This document shows, piece by piece, positions 55,249-64,000 of a stretch of 64,000 bases of DNA (its first letter is position 1; every line of letters starts with the position of its first letter). The position numbers and the translations under genes were made by a program. The notes under the pieces are model-generated. The model saw nothing but the letters and a program-made list of their open reading frames with translations. It did no database searches and had not been told where the DNA came from. The DNA is from Methylobacterium sp. E-005 (GTDB lineage: Bacteria > Pseudomonadota > Alphaproteobacteria > Rhizobiales > Beijerinckiaceae). Location of the stretch: the NCBI RefSeq assembly GCF_022829725.1, contig NZ_JAKSYG010000026.1, positions 19,765 to 83,764 on the forward strand, given 5' to 3'.

Positions 55249-55815
55249 CTATTCGGCAGCCTCCGCCTGTTCGCTGTCCTCCTCTTCGCCCTCGGCAGGG
55301 TCTTCGTTCGAAGCGTCGGACGCCGCCGTGCCGGCGCGGTACCTGTCGCCATGGCGCTCCAGCTCGCCGCTGCTGGACATCACGCTGAGGTACGTGTTCA
55401 GGGTGTTGGCTGCCACGCCCGTCAGACGCTCCGTGATCTCGGTATGCGTCAGCCCCTGCGGTCCGGCTTCCTCAAGCAAGGCCTTCAGCCGTCCCTTGGC
55501 TGAGTTGGCCCGGGGGCCGCGGGGCCCACGTCCCGCGCGAGGCTGATCCTCACCCGTCGACGCGCGCCGGCGGCTCGTCGGCTCGGACATCAGCTCGTCC
55601 ATCGGGGCCCCTTCCACGATCGCCGCGAGCGACCGCTCGGCGAGGCGGAGTTTCGTCAGCTCGGCCCCGACCCGCTCATACTCAGCCTGAAGGATCTCGC
55701 GCTGATGCCTCACATTGGTCAGGGCCTTCGCGAGCGTATCGTCATGTGCCATGGGTGTATCGACTTCTTCGTTTCCAAGATCAGTCTTCAGAGGCGCAGT
55801 CGCAAACCGTATCAT
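55249..55815 (-). CDS. Coiled-coil plus winged-helix-like protein, unknown
   Basis: The 188-aa product has a long N-terminal coiled coil (AKALTNVRHQREILQAEYERVGAELTKLRLAERSL), an Arg/Gly-rich basic linker, a helix-turn-helix-like section (GLTHTEITERLTGVAANTLNTYLSVMSSSGELER) and an acidic tail (EDPAEGEEEDSEQ). The layout suggests DNA binding with an oligomerising arm. The start at 55815 overlaps the upstream stop by 4 nt (ATGA) and has gaggcgg about 4-7 nt upstream. No known family was recognised. Confidence 0.6.
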   Translation of the reverse strand: MIRFATAPLKTDLGNEEVDTPMAHDDTLAKALTNVRHQREILQAEYERVGAELTKLRLAERSLAAIVEGAPMDELMSEPTSRRRASTGEDQPRAGRGPRGPRANSAKGRLKALLEEAGPQGLTHTEITERLTGVAANTLNTYLSVMSSSGELERHGDRYRAGTAASDASNEDPAEGEEEDSEQAEAAE

Positions 55816-56048
55816 TGCGCCGCCTCAGGATTCTCAGTGTACCGCAGGTAGCCCCGGCCCGTGAGCCGGTCCATCACGGCGTGGGAGATGGCTTCCGGAC
55901 GGGGGAGCTTCGGATCGGGCCGCCCTGCGATCCGAGCATCCTGTGGATCGGAGGCGGCAAGCGGCCTATCCATCGCCGGAAGGCGCATGCGACCGTGCCC
56001 TACGGCCCCTGCGCCGGCCCGAGCGATGGCGTTGATGCCGTCGCCCAT
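55812..56048 (-). CDS. Small hypothetical protein in ribbon-helix-helix operon
   Basis: The 78-aa product opens MGDGINAIARAGAGAVGHGRM and ends with AISHAVMDRLTGRGYLRY. No family was recognised. It starts inside the stop of the ribbon-helix-helix gene (ATGA overlap) and its own stop overlaps the next start. The tight coupling on both sides is the main reason to believe it is expressed. Confidence 0.5.
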   Translation of the reverse strand: MGDGINAIARAGAGAVGHGRMRLPAMDRPLAASDPQDARIAGRPDPKLPRPEAISHAVMDRLTGRGYLRYTENPEAAQ

Positions 56049-56245
56049 CAGACCCGTGTCGCCCGCAAAGCCTCTTCCACCAAACGGCGGATGGCTTCGG
56101 AGCGCTTCGGGCGGTCCGGCTGTCGATCAGACCAGGCGTCGATCTCGGCGCGCATTTCAGGCGACAATCGAATTGAGGTCACCGGATCCTTGCCGGTGGC
56201 GGGACGCCCCCGCTTCTTCGGTGTCCCCTCGATCGGCATCAGCAT
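56048..56245 (-). CDS. Ribbon-helix-helix (CopG/Arc-like) DNA-binding protein
   Basis: The 65-aa product has a basic N-terminal arm (KKRGRPATG) and the ribbon-helix-helix pattern DPVTSIRLSPEMRAEIDAWSDRQ ... RSEAIRRLVEEAL. The beta strand would be VTSIRLS. Start ATG at 56245; the frame is open to 56395 but the extra N-terminus is not of this family, so the short form is preferred. No strong ribosome site is seen for either. It is the first of three ATGA-linked genes and probably autoregulates them. Confidence 0.65.
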   Translation of the reverse strand: MLMPIEGTPKKRGRPATGKDPVTSIRLSPEMRAEIDAWSDRQPDRPKRSEAIRRLVEEALRATRV

Positions 56246-56476
56246 CCCATAAAGGTATGACAGAAAGCCGGCCGGAGCAAGATTGCGGCCGCTTCCCAGC
56301 CCGAGCCGTGAACCGTCTGGGAGTTCCGTCACGTCGCGATCCAGAACCCTATACCGCCCCCGGCGGCGGTGAATGGCCGCCCGTGCCTTCGGCATCGTCA
56401 GGACCGCGCGGCCGCCCGTCAGGATGGGCCGGGTGCTGACATCGGCCCCGATCGTGACGGACGCATCGTTGGCGGC

Positions 56477-56740
56477 TCAGGGCCCCTCTGCGTGATTACG
56501 CATCACGCTTGCTGGCAGCAAAGCATAATCGATCAGCTCCTTGGCGGTCGCGCCCGAGATGCCGCGAGGATCCTCGGTGCCGACAATCTTCAGGTTTTCA
56601 GCCAGCATCCGGATGACCGTATCCCGCTGCGTATCGGTCATCAGCGCGATCACGGTGCCTAACGTGGTCTGCAGGACCTGAAACCGCACCGTCAGATCGC
56701 GAAGCTCTTCGAGCAGGATGTTTTCCATGGGGGAGGACAA
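56477..56740 (-). CDS. Small hypothetical helical protein
   Basis: The 87-aa product is mostly helical and acidic (MENILLEELRDLTVRFQVLQTTLGTVIALMTDTQRDTVIRML), with no known family. The start is a TTG at 56740 because ggag lies 6 nt upstream; an ATG at 56728 has only a poor site. It lies upstream of the ribbon-helix-helix operon on the same strand, separated by about 230 nt. Confidence 0.5.
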   Translation of the reverse strand: MSSPMENILLEELRDLTVRFQVLQTTLGTVIALMTDTQRDTVIRMLAENLKIVGTEDPRGISGATAKELIDYALLPASVMRNHAEGP

Positions 56741-57090
56741 GGCAATCTCCGGTGCCTGAGTGTACGACCCATGTAGTGCAGCCCAGCGATCTAGCCGCCC
56801 CTTACGAAGGCCAGTCGCGCAACCCGTGCGGGGGGCGCCGGGCCAGGGCGCCCGTCCGTCGCGGCGCCCGTCCTTCGCCACGAGCGAGCGCCGCGGCTGG
56901 CCGGCCAGATCCGAAGCGGTGCCCGAGCCGCATCCGGTTGGCGGTTGCGGGGGCTTGTCGGGCCTGGCGGAGTCCGCCGGCGCGGATTTGGGCCGCGTCT
57001 GGCCTCTTGTGCACGGGGCTTGCCTTGTCAGACCCTGTCGCCGGCAAACCGAAGGGCATCGACTCGGGATGCCGGAGGGGGAGTGTGGAC
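56741..57090. other. Divergent spacer before the ABC importer
   Basis: The gap lies between the small helical-protein gene and the importer's binding-protein gene. It is GC-rich with frames kept open by composition. No gene or clear operator was seen. Confidence 0.35.
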
Positions 57091-58131
57091 ATGGACAGTG
57101 CAAGACCGCGAACGAACCCGCGCCGCTCCGTCGGGCGAGCAACCCTGGCCGCCCTGTCGGCGCTGACGCCCCTGGTTCTGGGCCTCCTCGCGCCCGTCCC
57201 CGCGCGGGCGGTCGAGAAGTCGGTCACCTTCGCCCACCAGGACATGGTGGTCCCGTTCCGGGCCCTGATGGCCTCGGGGGCGATCGAGAAGGCCACCGGC
57301 TACACGGTGACGTGGCGCAAGTTCGGCGGCGGCGGCGACGTGATCCGCGCCATGGCGTCGGGCAATGTCCAGATCGGCGAGGCGGGCTCCAGCCCGATCG
57401 CCGCGGCGGCCTCGCAGGGGCTCGACATTGCGCTGTTCTGGATCCTCGACGAGATCGCCGATGCCGAGCAGCTCGTGGCGCGCACCGGCCGCGGCATCAC
57501 AAGCGTGGCCGACCTGCGCGGCAAGACCGTCGCGGTGCCGTTCGTGTCGACCTCCCACTACCAGCTGATCGCCGCCCTGGCGGAGGTCGGGCTCGGCCAG
57601 AAGGACGTGACGATCCTCAACATGCGTCCCCCTGAGATCGCCGCCGCCTGGGAGCGCGGCGACATCGACGCGACCTTCACCTGGGATCCGGTGCTCGCCC
57701 GGGTGAAGAAGTCCGGCACGGTGGTGCTCTCGGCCGGCGACATCGCCCGCAAGGGCAAGGCGACCTTCGACGGCCTCGTGGTCGACCGGGCCTGGGCGGA
57801 GCAGAACCGGGATTTCCTGGTCACGCTGGTCAAGCTGATCGCCGCCGGGGACGCCGCCTACGCGGCCAAGCCCTGGGCCGCCGATGCGCCCGAGGTGAAG
57901 GCGGTGGCCAGGATCACCGGCGCCGATCCCGCGGAGGTGCCGGCGAGCCTCGCGAGCTACCGCTTCCCGACCCTCGACGCGCAGGCCTCGCCGGCCTGGC
58001 TCGGCGGCGGGGCCGCCAAGGCCCTGACCGAGACCGCGGCATTCCTGAAGGCCCAGGGCCGCGTCCAGGCGCTCGCGCCGGATTACGGCCGGTTCGTCAC
58101 CGGGGATTACGTGGCGGCGGCCCGGCAGTAA
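57091..58131 (+). CDS. TauA-like ABC substrate-binding protein
   Basis: The 346-aa product has a signal peptide (… LLAPVPARA-VEK) and a NitT/TauT-type binding fold (SVTFAHQDMVVPFRALMASGAIEKATGYTVTWRKFGGGGDVIRAMASGNVQIGEAGSSP). It most resembles TauA, the taurine binder; aliphatic sulfonates or nitrate are the alternatives. Start ATG at 57091, with ggaggggg 7 nt upstream. It is followed at 21 nt by the ATPase and permease genes. No sulfonate dioxygenase (tauD) lies nearby. Confidence 0.82.
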   Translation: MDSARPRTNPRRSVGRATLAALSALTPLVLGLLAPVPARAVEKSVTFAHQDMVVPFRALMASGAIEKATGYTVTWRKFGGGGDVIRAMASGNVQIGEAGSSPIAAAASQGLDIALFWILDEIADAEQLVARTGRGITSVADLRGKTVAVPFVSTSHYQLIAALAEVGLGQKDVTILNMRPPEIAAAWERGDIDATFTWDPVLARVKKSGTVVLSAGDIARKGKATFDGLVVDRAWAEQNRDFLVTLVKLIAAGDAAYAAKPWAADAPEVKAVARITGADPAEVPASLASYRFPTLDAQASPAWLGGGAAKALTETAAFLKAQGRVQALAPDYGRFVTGDYVAAARQ

Positions 58132-58152
58132 GCGGCGGCTTCGGAGGGCGGC

Positions 58153-58944
58153 ATGATCGAGATCCGCAACGTCAGCGTCCATTACGGGGAGGGCGAGGCC
58201 GGCATCGTCGCCCTGTCGCAGGTGAACCTGACGATCCGGCCCGGGGAGTTCGTGGTCGCCCTCGGCGCCTCGGGCTGCGGCAAGACCACCCTGCTCTCGG
58301 CGATCGCGGGCTTCCTCGAACCGATCGAGGGCAGCATCCTGCTCGACGGCGTGCCGATCCGGGGGCCGGGGGCCGACCGGGGCGTCGTGTTCCAGCGCCA
58401 CGCCCTCATGCCCTGGCTGAGCGTGGCTGAGAACGTGGCGTTCGGCCCCAAGCTGCGCGGCGTTCCCCGTCCGGAGCGGCGCCGGATCGCCCAGGCGATG
58501 CTCGACCTCGTCGGCCTCGCCGAATGCGCCGACCGGAAGGTCTACGAACTCTCCGGCGGCATGCAGCAGCGGGTCGGCATCGCCCGGGCGCTGGCCGGCG
58601 ACCCACGCGCCCTGCTGATGGACGAGCCGCTGGGTGCCCTCGATGCGTTCACGCGCGAGCAGATCCAGGAACTGATCCTCCAGATCTGGCACCGGACCGG
58701 CAAGATGGCCTTCTTCATCACGCACGACGTCGAGGAGGCGGTGTTCCTGGCCACGAAGCTCCTGATCATGAGCCCGCGGCCGGGCCGCATCGTCGAGACG
58801 ATCGACCTGCCGTTCTCGCGCGCGGTCGTGGCCGGGCGGGAGGCCCGGGCGGTCAAGTCGGACCCCGACTTCATCGCCGTGCGGGAGCGCGTGCTCGGGC
58901 GCATCCATCACCGGACCGATCCGGCGCTCGGGGGCGCCCGATGA
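58153..58944 (+). CDS. TauB-like ABC importer ATPase
   Basis: The 263-aa product has Walker [10 protein letters not shown], the Q-loop region [14 protein letters not shown], signature ELSGGMQQR, Walker [13 protein letters not shown] and [16 protein letters not shown], the pattern of nitrate/taurine/sulfonate importers. Its stop overlaps the permease start (ATGA). It is coupled to the binding protein upstream. Confidence 0.9.
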   Translation: MIEIRNVSVHYGEGEAGIVALSQVNLTIRPGEFVVALGASGCGKTTLLSAIAGFLEPIEGSILLDGVPIRGPGADRGVVFQRHALMPWLSVAENVAFGPKLRGVPRPERRRIAQAMLDLVGLAECADRKVYELSGGMQQRVGIARALAGDPRALLMDEPLGALDAFTREQIQELILQIWHRTGKMAFFITHDVEEAVFLATKLLIMSPRPGRIVETIDLPFSRAVVAGREARAVKSDPDFIAVRERVLGRIHHRTDPALGGAR

Positions 58945-59783
58945 GCGGCCTGCCCCTCGACGCGACGGCCGTGTCCGAACCGCGGCGGGCCCATCCCGGG
59001 CGCCGCATCCACCGCAGCAGGGCGCTGGTGCCGATCGTCAGCACCGCCACGGTGCTGACCTGCCTCGGCCTCTGGGCGGTCGCGACCCATAGCGGCTGGA
59101 TCAAGCCGCTGTTCCTGCCGCCGCCGGAGGCAATCCTGTCGGCCCTGGGCCAGGCCTGGACCAGCGATCTGGACGGCGCCCCCCTCGGCATCCAGGTCCG
59201 CGACAGCCTGCTGCGCGTCCTCGGGGCCTTCGGGCTCGCCGCGCTGCTCGGCATCCCGGCCGGCCTGGCCATGGGGACGAGCCGGATCGCCCGGGGCATC
59301 CTCGATCCGCTGATCGAGTTCTACCGGCCGCTGCCGCCGCTCGCCTACCTGCCGCTGATGATCATCTGGTTCGGGATCGGCGAATTGTCGAAGGTGCTGT
59401 TGATCGTCCTCGCCTGCTTCGCCCCGGTGGCGCTGGCGACCCGCGCGGGCGTGCTCTCGGCCTCCGCCGATCAGATCAACGCGGCGCGCGCCCTCGGGGC
59501 GAGCCGCGCGCAGGTCCTGCGCTACGTGGTGCTCCCGGCGGCGCTGCCGGAGATCCTGATCGGCCTGCGGATCGGCATGGGGGTGGGCTGGACCACCCTG
59601 GTCGCCGCCGAGATGGTGGCGGCCCAGGCCGGGCTCGGCCAGCTCGTCCTCAACGCCTCCAACTTCCTGCGCACCGACGTGGTGGTGATGGGGATCCTGC
59701 TGATCGGCCTGTTCGCGACCCTGTTCGAGGTCGGCCTGCGCCTGCTCGAGCGGTGGCTGGTGCCCTGGAAGGGGAAGGCCTGA
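58941..59783 (+). CDS. TauC-like ABC importer permease
   Basis: The 280-aa product has about six membrane helices and the binding-protein-dependent EAA loop ([30 protein letters not shown]). It starts at ATG 58941, 4 nt before the ATPase stop. With the ATPase and binding protein it forms a complete high-affinity importer, probably for taurine or a related sulfonate. Confidence 0.89.
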   Translation: MSGLPLDATAVSEPRRAHPGRRIHRSRALVPIVSTATVLTCLGLWAVATHSGWIKPLFLPPPEAILSALGQAWTSDLDGAPLGIQVRDSLLRVLGAFGLAALLGIPAGLAMGTSRIARGILDPLIEFYRPLPPLAYLPLMIIWFGIGELSKVLLIVLACFAPVALATRAGVLSASADQINAARALGASRAQVLRYVVLPAALPEILIGLRIGMGVGWTTLVAAEMVAAQAGLGQLVLNASNFLRTDVVVMGILLIGLFATLFEVGLRLLERWLVPWKGKA

Positions 59784-60316
59784 GGGCACCTGCAGCCCCC
59801 GGCCCGCTCACGCGCCGCCATCGGGATCTGTCGCGATGCCCGAGGCGCCCCAATCGACGGCGGGACGCCCCGGTCCGACCGCGCGTGAGCCACCCAGGGT
59901 CGAACGGATCCGGGAGCCTGACGCGCGGGCAGGCGCCCTTCTCCCGATCATGGGCGACCTCCTGGCCGCCTGCGCTGCCGGACACGCCTGGGCGCGGGGG
60001 CCGGCCCGTATGCCCAGCGGACCCGCGTTGATCCCCTCGCCGGCCTCGCGGGCGAGGCGGGGAGCCGCCGGAATCGATCCCCTGGCGGTAAGGGCGGGCA
60101 TAGGCGGACGTTCCGGATCCGACCCAACCCAGCCGCTCGGACCGCCGTCGGCGCTCCTCCAAAGCGACCCTTCATCGATCCTCCGGCGACTTCGGATCGG
60201 GGTGAGACGCGCGTCAAGACGTGGCCGCGCGCGAACATCGTACGTGACATCGGTCGGCCTGTCCGAAGCTAATCTGGATCAATTGACCCGCCCGACTGCA
60301 CAAGCCTCTTAGGGTC
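59784..60316. other. Intergenic region before the sensor kinase
   Basis: This 533-nt gap has GC-rich sequence up to about 60200, then an AT-richer part nearer the kinase start. The kinase promoter is probably there. No gene was recognised in any frame. Confidence 0.4.
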
Positions 60317-63052
60317 ATGGCACAGGTCAACACGCTATGGCTTAGCGGAGACGGCGCAATGGCCGGCCTGATCCGTACCTTCGATTGGGCAGCGACGCCT
60401 CTTGGGCCGATCACCAATTGGCCGCAGAGCCTGAAGACGATCGTCAACCTGATGCTTGGCTCGTCCAGCATGATGAGCCTCCTCTGGGGAGTCGAGGCGA
60501 TCCATCTCTACAACGACAGCTTCACCGCGCTGCTTCGAGAACACGGCGTCCAGGCTCTGGGGCGTTCGGCCTTCGAAACGTTCCCGCGATCGCGCGATGT
60601 GTTCGCCGCTGATGTCGCAGCCGGTATGGCTGGGCGGTCGGCTCGGCTGGTCAGCCAACGTTACCCCGTGCTTCGGAATGGCCACCTCCAAGATGCGTGG
60701 TTCGACGTGGAATATGCGCCCGTCCACGACGACAGCGGCTCTGTCGCCGGGGTCCTCTGGACGTTGAAGGAGACGACCGCACAGCATCTGGCGGAGCACG
60801 CCCTTCGCGGGAGCGAGGAGCGGCACCGCCTCTTGGTCGAGAGCTGGGCGCAGGCCGTGTGGGAGACCGATGCCGACGGCGTCGTCACCGTCGATAGCCC
60901 CAGTTGGCGCGCTTATACCGGCCAGACCCTTGAGGAGTGGCGCGGCTACGGCTGGCTGAACGCGATCCATCCCGATGACAGGGCCTATGCCGAGCGGCAA
61001 TGGCGAGAGGCCATCGCGGCTCGCAACCTCGTCAACGCGGAGTTTCGCCTGCGTGCGCCCGACGGCGGCTGGCGCTGGACCAACGTCCGGGCCGCCCCCG
61101 CACGCAATGCGGAGGGGGGCATCGAGAGATGGGTCGGGTTGAACATCGACATCGACGTCCGCCAGCGTGCCGAGGCGGCGCTGCGCGCGAGCGAGACGCG
61201 GTTCCGAACGCTTGCCGATACCGCCCCCGCCCTGATCTGGCGCAACGACGAGACCGGCAAGAACCTCTTCATCAACCAGCATTTCCTCGACTTCGCGGGC
61301 AAGTCGGCGGAAGCGATCCGCGGCGAGGGCTGGCACACCCTCGTTCACCCGGACGAGGTCGGGAACTACGTCGCGGATTATCTGGCGGCGGTGCGTGACC
61401 GCCGGGCGTGGCAGAACCGGTATCGCATCCGGCGCTACGACGGGCAGTGGCGCTGGTTCGAGAATTACGCCCAGCCGCTGTTTGCCGAGGACGGCCGCTA
61501 TCTCGGCCATGTCGGCGTCTCGATGGATATCACGGCCAACGTCGGTGCCGAAGCGGCGATGCGCGAGAGCCAGAAGCGGCAAGCCTTCCTGTTGAAGCTC
61601 AGCGACAAGCTACGCCTGCTCGACGATCCCCGCGATATCGCCGACACGGCATGCCGGTTGCTCGTCGACACGCTCGGCGGCAGTCGAGCGCAGTACACGG
61701 TTATGATCGATGATGCGCCGGGCGCAGAGGTGGCCGAGGTTCTGGGTGAGTACGTCCATTCCGGGATGCCGCTCGTCCGTCGGTTTCCCATGAATGCCTT
61801 CGGCATCGCGTTGGTCGACCTCCTCCGCTCCGGTCGGACCCTGACGCTGACCGACATCGAGACCGACACCAGGATCACGGAAGATCAGCGCGGCATGCAT
61901 CGGATCGCCAATTCCCCGGCGGCCGTCATTGTGCCGCGCGTCAAGGACGGTCGCCTGGTCATCGCGTTGACCGTGCACAACCCTCGGCCCCGTCAGTGGA
62001 CGGCGGATGAGATTGGTTTGGTGGAGGAGGTCGCCCAGCGCACCTGGGCGGCCGTCGAGCGCGCCCGGGCCGAGATGCGCCTGCGGGAGGGCGAGGCGCG
62101 GCTTCGACAGTTCGGCGAGGCTTCCTCCGATGTCCTCTGGATCCGCGACGCCGAGACCCTGCAGTGGATCTATCTCACGCCGGCCTTCGAGACGATCTAC
62201 GGTCTCGATCGGGAGACCGCCCTGCGGAACGACAACATGGCGGGATGGCTCGAACTCATCGTTCCGGACGATCGGCAACACGCCCTGGATGCGATGACGC
62301 GCGTGCGGGCCGGTGAGCGTGTCACGTTCGAGTACCGCATCCGGCAACTCGGTAGCGGTACGGTCCGGTGGCTGCGCGACACCGATTTCCCGATGCAGAA
62401 TGCGGCCGGGCAGGTTCGCTGGCTCGGTGGCGTCGGCCGCGACATCACCGCGGAGAAGGTGGCCATTCAGCATCAGGAGGTGCTGGTCAACGAGCTGCAG
62501 CACCGGGCGCGGAACCTCCTGGGCGTGGTTACCGCCGTGGCCGGCCGCACAGTGAAGCGGGGCGGCTCTGTCGAGGACTTCGAGGAACGGCTGCAGGCGC
62601 TCAGCCGTGCACAGGCGCTGCTCAGCCAAGCGGGCAGCGACACCGTCGAGGTCGGGGCGCTCGTCAGGGCCGAGCTGGCTGCGTACGCGAATGGGGCGTC
62701 GGACCGCGTGACGGTCGCGGGGCCGGAGGTCCATCTCAGGGCGCGGCAGGTTCAGAACTTCGCCCTGGCGGTGCACGAGTTGACCACCAACGCGGTGAAG
62801 TACGGCGCCCTGAAGGTCGAGACTGCCGAACTCCATGTGACATGGGCGGTGGTCCTTGACCGGCGCGAGCGTCGGCGACTGGCCCTGAGCTGGGTCGAGG
62901 GCGGCGTCGCCATCGATCCGGAGGCCACGTCACGCCGGGGCTACGGCACGGAGTTGATCCAAGAGGCGCTCGCCTACGCGATGGAGGCCGAGGTCGACTA
63001 CGCGGTGGGTCCAGACGGGGTGCGGTGTCGGATCGAGATGCCCCTAACCTGA
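60317..63052 (+). CDS. Multi-PAS/GAF HWE-family sensor histidine kinase
   Basis: The 911-aa product lacks membrane helices. It has PAS-like domains at about 30-155, 165-285 (WRAYTGQTLEEWRGYGWLNAIHPDD), 290-410 (INQHFLDFAGKSAEAIRGEGW) and 595-715, with a GAF-like segment at about 420-590. The HWE kinase core has the phospho-acceptor His729 in LQHRARN, His820 in HELTTNAVKYGAL and the WVEGG motif. These kinases are typical of Rhizobiales and often phosphorylate stand-alone receivers. agggt lies just before the ATG. The likely partner gene is immediately downstream. Confidence 0.9.
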   Translation: MAQVNTLWLSGDGAMAGLIRTFDWAATPLGPITNWPQSLKTIVNLMLGSSSMMSLLWGVEAIHLYNDSFTALLREHGVQALGRSAFETFPRSRDVFAADVAAGMAGRSARLVSQRYPVLRNGHLQDAWFDVEYAPVHDDSGSVAGVLWTLKETTAQHLAEHALRGSEERHRLLVESWAQAVWETDADGVVTVDSPSWRAYTGQTLEEWRGYGWLNAIHPDDRAYAERQWREAIAARNLVNAEFRLRAPDGGWRWTNVRAAPARNAEGGIERWVGLNIDIDVRQRAEAALRASETRFRTLADTAPALIWRNDETGKNLFINQHFLDFAGKSAEAIRGEGWHTLVHPDEVGNYVADYLAAVRDRRAWQNRYRIRRYDGQWRWFENYAQPLFAEDGRYLGHVGVSMDITANVGAEAAMRESQKRQAFLLKLSDKLRLLDDPRDIADTACRLLVDTLGGSRAQYTVMIDDAPGAEVAEVLGEYVHSGMPLVRRFPMNAFGIALVDLLRSGRTLTLTDIETDTRITEDQRGMHRIANSPAAVIVPRVKDGRLVIALTVHNPRPRQWTADEIGLVEEVAQRTWAAVERARAEMRLREGEARLRQFGEASSDVLWIRDAETLQWIYLTPAFETIYGLDRETALRNDNMAGWLELIVPDDRQHALDAMTRVRAGERVTFEYRIRQLGSGTVRWLRDTDFPMQNAAGQVRWLGGVGRDITAEKVAIQHQEVLVNELQHRARNLLGVVTAVAGRTVKRGGSVEDFEERLQALSRAQALLSQAGSDTVEVGALVRAELAAYANGASDRVTVAGPEVHLRARQVQNFALAVHELTTNAVKYGALKVETAELHVTWAVVLDRRERRRLALSWVEGGVAIDPEATSRRGYGTELIQEALAYAMEAEVDYAVGPDGVRCRIEMPLT

Positions 63053-63118
63053 TCTGTGTGAAGGCAGTCTCCCTCAGCGCGGTTAGCGTCAGGGGGCAGG
63101 TAGACGCGCGGAGTACCG

Positions 63119-63493
63119 ATGCTTGACGCGGCCCGACCGCTCGGCGGCCGACGCATCCTCATCGTCGAGGACGAGTATCTCATCGCCATGGAGGTGAAGC
63201 GCTGGCTTCTGGCCGCCGGTGCCGAGGTGGTCGGGCCGGTCCCCAACGTGGAACGGGCTCTCGACGTGATCGCGGACGAAGGCCTCGACGCGGCGGTGCT
63301 CGACGTCAACCTCGATCATGGCGACACCGTCTACCCAGTCGCCGACAAATTGAGCGCCCTCGGCGTGCCGTACCTGTTCGCCACGGGTGACGTGAAGATC
63401 TCGTGCGCGGACGCTTACCGGCAGCGCCCGCGGCTGGAGAAGCCCTTCGGCGAGGCGGAGTTGCTGCAGGCGACAGCCGCGCTCGTCGCCTGA
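63119..63493 (+). CDS. Receiver-only response regulator
   Basis: The 124-aa receiver has acidic residues in LIVEDE at the N-terminus, phospho-acceptor Asp62 in AAVLDVNLD, the Thr of ATGD, and Lys108 in EKPF. No output domain is present. It is 66 nt after the HWE kinase and probably its partner; HWE kinases with such receivers often feed the PhyR-NepR stress pathway or similar, which is an inference here. Confidence 0.9.
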   Translation: MLDAARPLGGRRILIVEDEYLIAMEVKRWLLAAGAEVVGPVPNVERALDVIADEGLDAAVLDVNLDHGDTVYPVADKLSALGVPYLFATGDVKISCADAYRQRPRLEKPFGEAELLQATAALVA

Positions 63494-64000
63494 TCCAATT
63501 GCCTCTCCGATCCGGCGCGGGTTGGGCAGCGGCCCCTCTGCAGGATTGCCCCTTGCCAGCGGACTGGCCGAAATCCCCCCTGAACCACCATTCGCCTTGC
63601 ACCCCATGCCGGCGGTGTGAACCGCACGCGGCGGCGCCCAGGTCCGGCGATCGGAACAACGCAGGCACGAACACGGAAGACCCGCTGTCCTCTGTTGAGG
63701 CCGCGCGCCGGCCTGAGACCATCGCGGTGGGACCGTCCGGTTTTGGCGTTGCTCCTGTTCCTCCATGAGATCGCCGGCCTGCGGGGGGGGGGGGGAACAT
63801 GGCCACCCGCGCCGCCCCCCGCAGCCGCCGGGCCCACCAGGCGAAGCAACATCCGCAGCCCGGGGCCCGGGCGTGGCCGGCTAGCCGGGGCCCCACGCGA
63901 CACGCCCGGAAACCGAGAGGGGGACCACCGGCCAGGCGCCGCCCCGGGACACCAAGGCGCGCCGCATCGGTGCCCCGAACCGGCCAGCGGGCCGGGCGCG
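63494..64000. other. Terminal gene-free stretch with G homopolymer
   Basis: A run of about 13 G residues lies near 63783-63795. Beyond it the sequence is unusually C/G-rich with short repeated gcc/ggc motifs and no recognisable gene. It may be a real intergenic region or a poor-quality contig end. Confidence 0.45.

Noticed and set aside
56246..56395. N-terminal extension of the ribbon-helix-helix protein
   Set aside because: The extension has no ribosome site and no family similarity; the short form matches the usual size of such proteins. It is not excluded.

Overview
The window is high-GC DNA from an alphaproteobacterium, most likely a Methylobacterium/Methylorubrum relative in the Rhizobiales. 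This rests on the cpoB-tilS-ftsH ... glmM block, Omp25/31-type outer-membrane proteins, an NdvA-like glucan exporter, an HWE-family sensor kinase and a Rhizobiales-type intergenic palindrome. The genus is an inference from gene content; no rRNA or tRNA gene was seen that could fix it.

Region by region. Positions 1-7,000 are core housekeeping: the end of cpoB, then tilS, ftsH, a TSUP permease, glmM and a YjbR-like gene. Two copies of an intergenic element made of consecutive triloop hairpins lie here. Positions 7,200-17,900 hold two beta-barrel outer-membrane proteins flanking a leftward surface-sugar cluster: SDR epimerase, a three-domain nucleotidyltransferase/HAD phosphatase/P-loop kinase fusion, GHMP heptose kinase, GmhA-like isomerase, methyltransferase, and a ruined glycosyltransferase in lower-GC DNA. 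The enzymes fit a route from sedoheptulose 7-phosphate to an NDP-heptose. An HNH protein follows.

Positions 18,400-33,700 hold a large DUF3772/MscS mechanosensitive channel, a CAP-domain lipoprotein, an NdvA-like ABC exporter, a molybdopterin oxidoreductase, a peptide-deformylase-like protein with altered metal motifs, a three-gene transporter operon (ArsB-like, duplicated DMT, TAXI binding protein), a metallophosphoesterase and an AraC regulator. Positions 34,100-39,100 encode one giant subtilisin-type autotransporter.

Positions 39,300-54,200 are a catabolic region. It contains a frameshifted MFS symporter with a VOC protein and a divergent LysR; a second LysR and a DUF1445 hydro-lyase; remnants of 5-oxoprolinase subunits pxpB/pxpC; a D-amino-acid module (dadA, alr, Lrp); and an amidohydrolase-LysR-dehydrogenase-aldehyde dehydrogenase-DUF3100 transporter cluster of unknown substrate. 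Positions 54,600-56,750 hold small unrecognised genes, including a translationally coupled operon with a ribbon-helix-helix protein. Positions 57,000-59,800 encode a TauABC-like ABC importer. Positions 60,300-63,500 encode a multi-PAS HWE kinase followed by a receiver-only response regulator. The last 500 bases contain a G homopolymer and no recognisable gene.

The best candidates for something undescribed are the heptose cassette with its extra kinase domain, the coupled ribbon-helix-helix operon, the catabolic operon with the DUF3100 transporter, and the triloop-hairpin repeat family.
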